Shown: positions 60,086 through 64,000 of the stretch, piece after piece
How positions within the stretch are numbered: position 1 is the first letter of the stretch
Layout of the letters: every line of letters starts with the position of its first letter
Source: Polyangium sp. y55x31
Lineage (GTDB): Bacteria; Myxococcota_A; Polyangia; Polyangiales; Polyangiaceae
Direction: 5' to 3'
DNA length: 64,000 bases
NCBI RefSeq assembly: GCF_029946505.1
Contig: NZ_JARZHG010000004.1
Span: forward strand, 62,001 to 126,000
Position numbers and translations under genes: made by a program
The notes under the pieces: generated by a model
The model's input: the letters and a program-made list of their open reading frames with translations, nothing else
Databases searched by the model: none
What the model was told of the DNA's origin: nothing

Positions 60086-61537
60086 CTAATCGATCGAGGT
60101 CGGAGGCTCGTAGGGCTTGCGGGTCGACTTCGTCCCCGTGCTCTTCGTGGAGGGAGGCTGCGTTCCGGTGGAAGCCGGGCGTACCGTTTGCCCGGACGAT
60201 CCCGTTTTTCCGGACAAGGCCGCCGTCTGCAGAGGCGCAGGTGTCCCGCCCGCCGGGGCAGGCTCGACGTCGATCGCCTCGGCCTCGACGTCGGGCGGCG
60301 ACGGCGGCGGCGCGGGATTCGCGAGCTCGGTGCGCGGCGCCTCGCCCGCCGCGATCGGCGGAAGCGGCACGGTATCGGGCAACCCCGCTCGCGCGACCGA
60401 GCGCGGCGCCCCGCCGACGAGCGCCTGCACGCCGAGCCCACTCACGACCGTGAGCACGAGGCAAACAAGCCCCACGAGCCCCGGCGTCCAGCGCGAACGC
60501 ACAGGCGGCGCAGGCGGCGTCGAGGCCTGAATCAAGGCCACCGACGCGCGTGTCGTCGACGCCTCTTCGAGCGGCCGTTCCGGCCCTTCGGAGCGCCGCA
60601 CGAGCGGGATCGTCAGGTTCATCCGGAACGAATCCGGCCCCGACTCCGCGTACTGATCACGCAGCTCCGCGATCGCCTCCGTCGCGCGCTGGAAACGATC
60701 CTCGGGGTGCAACGCCGTCGCGCGGGCGAACCAGCCGTCGAACCAGGCTGGCAAAACCATGCCGCGGCGGCGGAGCGCGCGCGCCGTGGGCATCTCCTCC
60801 GGCCCCTCGACGACGCGACGGATGAGCGCGTAGACGCCGTGCTCGCGCGCCTCTTCCTGCCAGTACGCCTCGCCCGTGAGCATCGTGTACGTGATGTGGC
60901 CGAGCGCGTGGATGTCAGTCGCGGGCCCGATCTGGCTGCTCTTGCCGGCGATCTGCTCGGGCGCCATGTACGTCGGCGTCCCGACGGCCTGCGTCATGTT
61001 CGAGTTCGTCCCTTCGGAGACGATCTTCGCGATGCCGAAATCGAGGATCTTCACGCACGGCGTGCCGTCGTCGCGCTCGGTGATGAAGAGGTTGCCCGGC
61101 TTGAGATCACGGTGGACGATGCCCGCGGCGTGGGCCTTGTCGAGCGCGAACGCGACCTGCCCGAGGTAGACGAGCGCCTCGTCGATCGGGATGTGGCCGC
61201 GCTTCTTCAGCATCGCGCCGACCTCCTCGCCGTGGAGCAGCTCCATCACGAGGAACGGCATGCTCGTCGGTTGATCGATGCCCGCGTCGGTCACGCGCAC
61301 GACGTGATCGCTGCGGAGTTCGCCGGTGATCCGCGCCTCCTGGGCGAATCTGTCCCGCAGCACCGCGTCCTCGAGCACGCCGGGCAGCATCACCTTGAGC
61401 GCGCACAGGCCGTGGGTGCGCTCGTCGCGCGCCTCGTGGACCGCGCCCATCGCGCCCGCCTTGATGCCCCGAAGGACACGATAACGCTCGTGAAATAGCG
61501 TTCCAGTCGGGAGAAAGACCACGCTCGGGGCGCCCAT
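60086..61537 (-). CDS. Transmembrane Ser/Thr protein kinase, copy 2
   Basis: A 483-residue Hanks-type kinase from the ATG at 61537 (MGAPSVVFLPTGTLF), preceded by GAGG. An ATG 24 bases upstream lacks a ribosome-binding site. Motifs: GIKAGAMGAVHEA (loop), Lys in CALKVM, GIVHRDLKPGNLF, DFGIAK, GTPTYMAPEQ. The kinase domain covers about 15-290. One membrane helix follows (about 345-365, GLVGLVCLVLTVVSGLGV), then a Pro/Ala/Thr-rich tail. It heads the run kinase-TPR-MopE-RCC1-RCC1. The catalytic core seems intact. Confidence 0.95.
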   Translation of the reverse strand: MGAPSVVFLPTGTLFHERYRVLRGIKAGAMGAVHEARDERTHGLCALKVMLPGVLEDAVLRDRFAQEARITGELRSDHVVRVTDAGIDQPTSMPFLVMELLHGEEVGAMLKKRGHIPIDEALVYLGQVAFALDKAHAAGIVHRDLKPGNLFITERDDGTPCVKILDFGIAKIVSEGTNSNMTQAVGTPTYMAPEQIAGKSSQIGPATDIHALGHITYTMLTGEAYWQEEAREHGVYALIRRVVEGPEEMPTARALRRRGMVLPAWFDGWFARATALHPEDRFQRATEAIAELRDQYAESGPDSFRMNLTIPLVRRSEGPERPLEEASTTRASVALIQASTPPAPPVRSRWTPGLVGLVCLVLTVVSGLGVQALVGGAPRSVARAGLPDTVPLPPIAAGEAPRTELANPAPPPSPPDVEAEAIDVEPAPAGGTPAPLQTAALSGKTGSSGQTVRPASTGTQPPSTKSTGTKSTRKPYEPPTSID

Positions 61538-61688
61538 GCCGTCCTCGGATGATTGCCTCATTATGCCAGAGTTCGGGCGCGCGGGACCAAGATCGTACGC
61601 GTTTCGCGTGATCCGGATCCCGACCCCCCTCGGGAGTTTGGAAGCGTGGCTCGGCTCGCCGAGCTACGCCCCCATCGTCACACCGACC

Positions 61689-61814
61689 CTGGCAGCCTGT
61701 GGACTTATCTGCTGCGCGCCCCGAATCGTCGGTCGACATCGCTCGAAATCCTTCAGGATTCCTCGCTCCGTCGCCCTAGCTTCGGGGCGCTCGCGACGAT
61801 AAGTCCACAGGCTG

Positions 61815-61818
<4 letters not shown>
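61689..61818. mobile_element. 130-bp inverted-repeat element (MITE-like)
   Basis: Terminal arms CTGGCAGCCTGTGGACTTAT (from 61689) and, read on the other strand from 61818, CTAGCAGCCTGTGGACTTAT agree at 20 of 21 positions including the next base. Similarity continues inward with gaps to CCCCGAA, giving arms of about 40 bases. The centre holds a smaller palindrome (AATCCTTCAGGATT). No coding capacity is present. The right arm supplies the TAG stop of the sigma-54 activator gene (61815-61817). Size and structure fit a non-autonomous transposable element; a strong transcription terminator is the alternative. Confidence 0.65.
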
Positions 61819-63254
<1,436 letters not shown>

Positions 63255-63738
63255 GTTCTCGTCGTTCCCTTCGTTCCGATGGAAAGCACCGCTCGCGGAA
63301 CCGTAGGTCGAGCACGCCCCGAAACGCAAGCCACCATGCGCCTGCGTGTTCGCTTCGAACCACCCCCGAGGTGGGCGCGGGTCGTGTGTGGCCTCGCGGA
63401 GCGGCTGTCGGGCGTGTTCACGGTGGGCTCGCTTCCCTTTTCTCGGCGTCCCCGCCCACTCCGTCCGGGCCGCGAGGATGCCGGACAGGCCCTCCACACG
63501 AAAAACGTTTCCTTGTCAACAGTCATGTTCGATGTGCGCGAATGTACCAATGAAACATGGGTGCGGAGGTGCGCGCCGCACTGTGGAGCCTGCATCGCAT
63601 CCCTGATGAGGGAAAGCATCACCGTAGGGCATGCGCGTCAGTGCGATTCCTCCCGAACGAGGGCTCGCGAAGCGCCAATCGAGCAGAATCGGCTCGACAA
63701 TCCGATGACGGTTCCAGTTTCCCGGCCTTTTTCGCTCG
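63255..63738. other. Intergenic region, about 480 bases
   Basis: No gene is recognised; open frames here have atypical composition and no ribosome-binding sites. A moderately AT-rich section lies at 63500-63570 (AAAAACGTTTCCTTGTCAACAG). The region separates the FHA activator gene (minus) from the truncated gene at 63780 (plus) and should contain the activator's own promoter and possible upstream enhancer sites for the sigma-54 promoter. Confidence 0.5.
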
Positions 63739-63754
63739 TGGCATGGCGAATGCA
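63739..63754 (+). promoter_or_regulatory. Sigma-54 (-24/-12) promoter
   Basis: TGGCATGGCGAATGCA matches the consensus TGGCACGNNNNTTGCW at 10 of 12 defined positions, with the essential GG and GC dinucleotides at correct spacing. It ends 25 bases before the ATG at 63780, so transcription would start about 14 bases ahead of the coding region. The neighbouring divergent gene encodes a sigma-54 activator, its likely regulator. Confidence 0.65.
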
Positions 63755-63779
63755 AATTCATCCGCGCGAGGCATTCCCC

Positions 63780-64000
63780 ATGAACAGCTTGAAGACTCTC
63801 TACGAACCACGCGTCCTGTCTCTCCGCGCGGAGGTCGAGAATGACCACGTCCTCGGCGAGATCCTGGCGGAAGACGCATCCCCCGTCCTGGTCGAGTGCT
63901 TTTTGCTCGAATGGTTCGCCCGGACGCCTTACCTGACGCAGCCGACGGCGCGCTGGTCGCGGCGCGCCGCCGAGCAATGCGACGCGCTCGGACTCCACGA
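63780..64000 (+). CDS. Partial protein, possibly heme-oxygenase-like redox enzyme
   Basis: The first 73 codons are visible before the right edge: MNSLKTLYEPRVLSLRAEVE, then LGEILAEDASPVLVECFLLE, WFARTPYLTQPTARWSRRAA and EQCDALGLH. The pattern, with short helices and a conserved Leu-Thr-x-Pro followed by R-A-x-x-x-C-x-x-L-G-L, recalls from memory the N-terminal part of heme-oxygenase-like (iron-containing redox) proteins of myxobacteria; the metal-binding residues would lie outside the window. Expression is probably sigma-54 dependent. The assignment is weak because only the N-terminus is seen. Confidence 0.6.
   Translation, partial: MNSLKTLYEPRVLSLRAEVENDHVLGEILAEDASPVLVECFLLEWFARTPYLTQPTARWSRRAAEQCDALGLH

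Overview
The window is very GC-rich DNA (estimated by eye, not counted) with the hallmarks of a myxobacterium of the Polyangiales type. These are tightly packed long genes, eukaryote-like Ser/Thr kinases, an FHA-containing sigma-54 activator, MopE-like and RCC1-like secreted lipoproteins, a MYXO-CTERM protein, DUF2169 and DUF4123 proteins, and several VgrG spikes. I saw no rRNA, tRNA, CRISPR array or phage integrase.

Layout. (1) 1-3910, minus strand: an operon of a membrane-tethered trypsin-like (HtrA-type) protease, a tethered substrate-binding-like protein, a small helical protein and a protein cut by the window edge. (2) 4001-6130: uvrC. (3) 6314-10912: a 1,532-residue secreted Cys-rich protein with a MYXO-CTERM tail. 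(4) 11030-16238, minus strand: an accessory block with two paralogous secreted proteins, a small protein translationally coupled to one of them, a 991-residue protein made of two HPF1/DUF2228-like halves, and a truncated RsbR-type STAS domain. (5) 16470-18350: a divergent AraC regulator and SDR oxidoreductase. (6) 18351-19961: a 21-bp-period repeat tract and two small proteins. (7) 19969-33451: a type VI secretion spike/effector island. A pseudokinase-winged-helix regulator diverges from four vgrG genes, two FHA-DUF4123 adaptors, one PAAR tip and two N-acetylmuramoyl-L-alanine amidases without signal peptides. The island looks like a tandem duplication of a vgrG-adaptor-vgrG module, with PAAR and effectors only in the second copy. 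(8) 33458-40054: signalling genes (a degenerate kinase with an AcoR-like sensor and a PAS-GAF histidine kinase), a SemiSWEET-like membrane protein, a PLAT protein and a DUF2169 protein. (9) 40207-43852: two secreted R-x-H-T-H proteins translationally coupled to an Eco57I-like adenine methyltransferase. (10) 43857-49402: CE2-type esterase, PAS histidine kinase, DUF3604 protein and a small lipoprotein. (11) 49529-61537: two kinase-TPR gene pairs that face each other, one of them continuing into three large secreted proteins in one run. (12) 61689-64000: a 130-bp inverted-repeat (MITE-like) element, an FHA sigma-54 activator, and a divergent truncated gene behind a near-consensus sigma-54 promoter.

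How the genes work together. The strongest functional unit is the type VI island: VgrG/PAAR tips, loading adaptors that carry phosphothreonine-recognition (FHA) domains, peptidoglycan amidase cargo and a dedicated regulator. The partial gene at the left edge carries the same VPIPRPRP motif as the second amidase, which hints at a shared effector signature. The accessory block at 11-16 kb looks like a fast-evolving conflict or ADP-ribosylation-related locus. All functional calls are from reading the sequence; no database search was run.
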